NCBI GenBank assembly: GCA_934623545.1
Contig: CAKTVN010000092.1
Coordinates: 1 to 6,705 of the forward strand
Source of the DNA: an uncultured Oscillospiraceae bacterium
GTDB lineage: Bacteria; Bacillota; Clostridia; Oscillospirales; Oscillospiraceae
Direction: 5' to 3'
DNA: 6,705 bases
Positions 6,510 through 6,705 of the stretch are shown here, piece by piece (the stretch's first letter is position 1; every line of letters begins with the position of its first letter). The position numbers and the translations under genes are program-made. The notes under the pieces were generated by a model, which was given only the letters and a program-made list of their open reading frames with translations, made no database searches and was not told the DNA's origin.

Positions 6510-6570
6510 GCGCACGGAGTGCGCAGGGCTTTTTATGCCCGGAGGGCATAACACCGCGCCGGAGGCGCGG
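6510..6570 (+). repeat. Three hairpins downstream of the GH3-like gene, matching those after htrA
   Basis: Stems are at 6510-6515/6519-6524 (GCGCAC), 6533-6540/6544-6551 (TTATGCCC) and 6554-6560/6564-6570 (CCGCGCC), all with GGA loops. Read on the minus strand, the array after htrA has the same three stems in the same order: a GCGCAC-type stem at 208-190, the identical 19-base TTATGCCC hairpin at 181-163, and CCGCGCC at 160-144. This block is therefore an inverted, shortened copy of that array, or the two share an ancestor. No gene is seen from 6456 to the window end. Confidence 0.8.
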
Positions 6571-6585
6571 GGAACGTTTCAACCC

Positions 6586-6616
6586 CGCTTTCTTTCTCAG
6601 CATGAGAAAGAAAGCG
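6586..6616. repeat. 14-bp perfect inverted repeat with GCA loop
   Basis: CGCTTTCTTTCTCA (6586-6599) pairs exactly with 6603-6616 around the loop GCA. The arms are strictly pyrimidine-rich and purine-rich. It occupies the same place in its hairpin series as the 44-77 repeat does after htrA. The following 6617-6680 carries A/G-rich sequence with no gene that I can support. Confidence 0.75.
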
Positions 6617-6684
6617 CCGTTGACGGTCGAAAGAAAGAATGGCAAAGGGGGAGTTTGCGTCGGAACAAACTTCACATCCCTCAC

Positions 6685-6702
6685 CCTGCCGCAAGCGGCA
6701 GG
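6685..6702. repeat. Inverted repeat at the window end
   Basis: CCTGCCGC (6685-6692) and GCGGCAGG (6695-6702) are exact reverse complements separated by AA. It is probably the first unit of a further hairpin series or a terminator of the next gene beyond the window; the rest is cut off. Confidence 0.6.
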
Positions 6703-6705
6703 TCT

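Noticed and set aside
4308..6554. Minus-strand open frame of 748 codons opposite the GH3-like gene
   Set aside because: It mirrors the GH3-like gene in a GC-rich region, is dominated by Arg, Ala, His and Asp, shows no family motif, and begins beyond the terminator of the plus-strand gene. It is an antisense shadow.
6397..6684. Minus-strand 95-codon frame at the right end
   Set aside because: It reads through the hairpin series, the terminator and the end of the GH3-like gene. The translation only reflects repeat sequence.

Overview
The window looks like chromosomal DNA from a GC-rich, probably gut-dwelling Clostridia-type Firmicute (Oscillospiraceae/Ruminococcaceae-like). This is an inference from the strong AGGAGG-type ribosome binding sites, the OmpR-type two-component pair beside a membrane-anchored HtrA, a domain-permuted family 3 glycosidase, and intergenic regions packed with perfect short hairpins. 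No marker gene allows a firm assignment.

Layout: the minus strand carries, in transcription order, an OmpR-family response regulator (4143-3454), a membrane sensor histidine kinase (about 3451-2031) and a membrane-anchored HtrA/DegP-type serine protease (1753-344). The plus strand carries one divergent gene (4356-6455) for a protein related to glycoside hydrolase family 3 (GH3), with the sandwich domain first and the barrel domain last. A 212 bp divergent region (4144-4355) holds promoters for both directions. Positions 1-343 and 6456-6705 are non-coding and consist mainly of hairpins downstream of htrA and of the GH3-like gene. The 277 bp between the kinase and htrA contains a 163 bp palindromic MITE-like element.

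How it fits together: regulator, kinase and protease resemble the CssRS-HtrA and CiaRH-HtrA envelope-stress arrangements, in which a two-component system controls a surface quality-control protease. Here the kinase has a cysteine cluster in its external sensor. The GH3-like gene has its own promoter and terminator, and no link to the stress module is visible beyond adjacency.

Points of most interest: (1) the kinase frame has no usable start codon, and one extra A in a four-A run just after a well-placed ATG would restore a normal N-terminus; (2) the GH3-like protein keeps the probable nucleophile Asp but has lost most substrate-binding residues and much of the end of the barrel, so it may be a pseudoenzyme; (3) the 3' regions of the two outermost genes carry the same ordered series of hairpins, in opposite genomic orientation but the same orientation relative to transcription, with purine-rich GNA/GNRA-like loops; (4) a palindromic mobile element lies just upstream of the htrA ribosome binding site.
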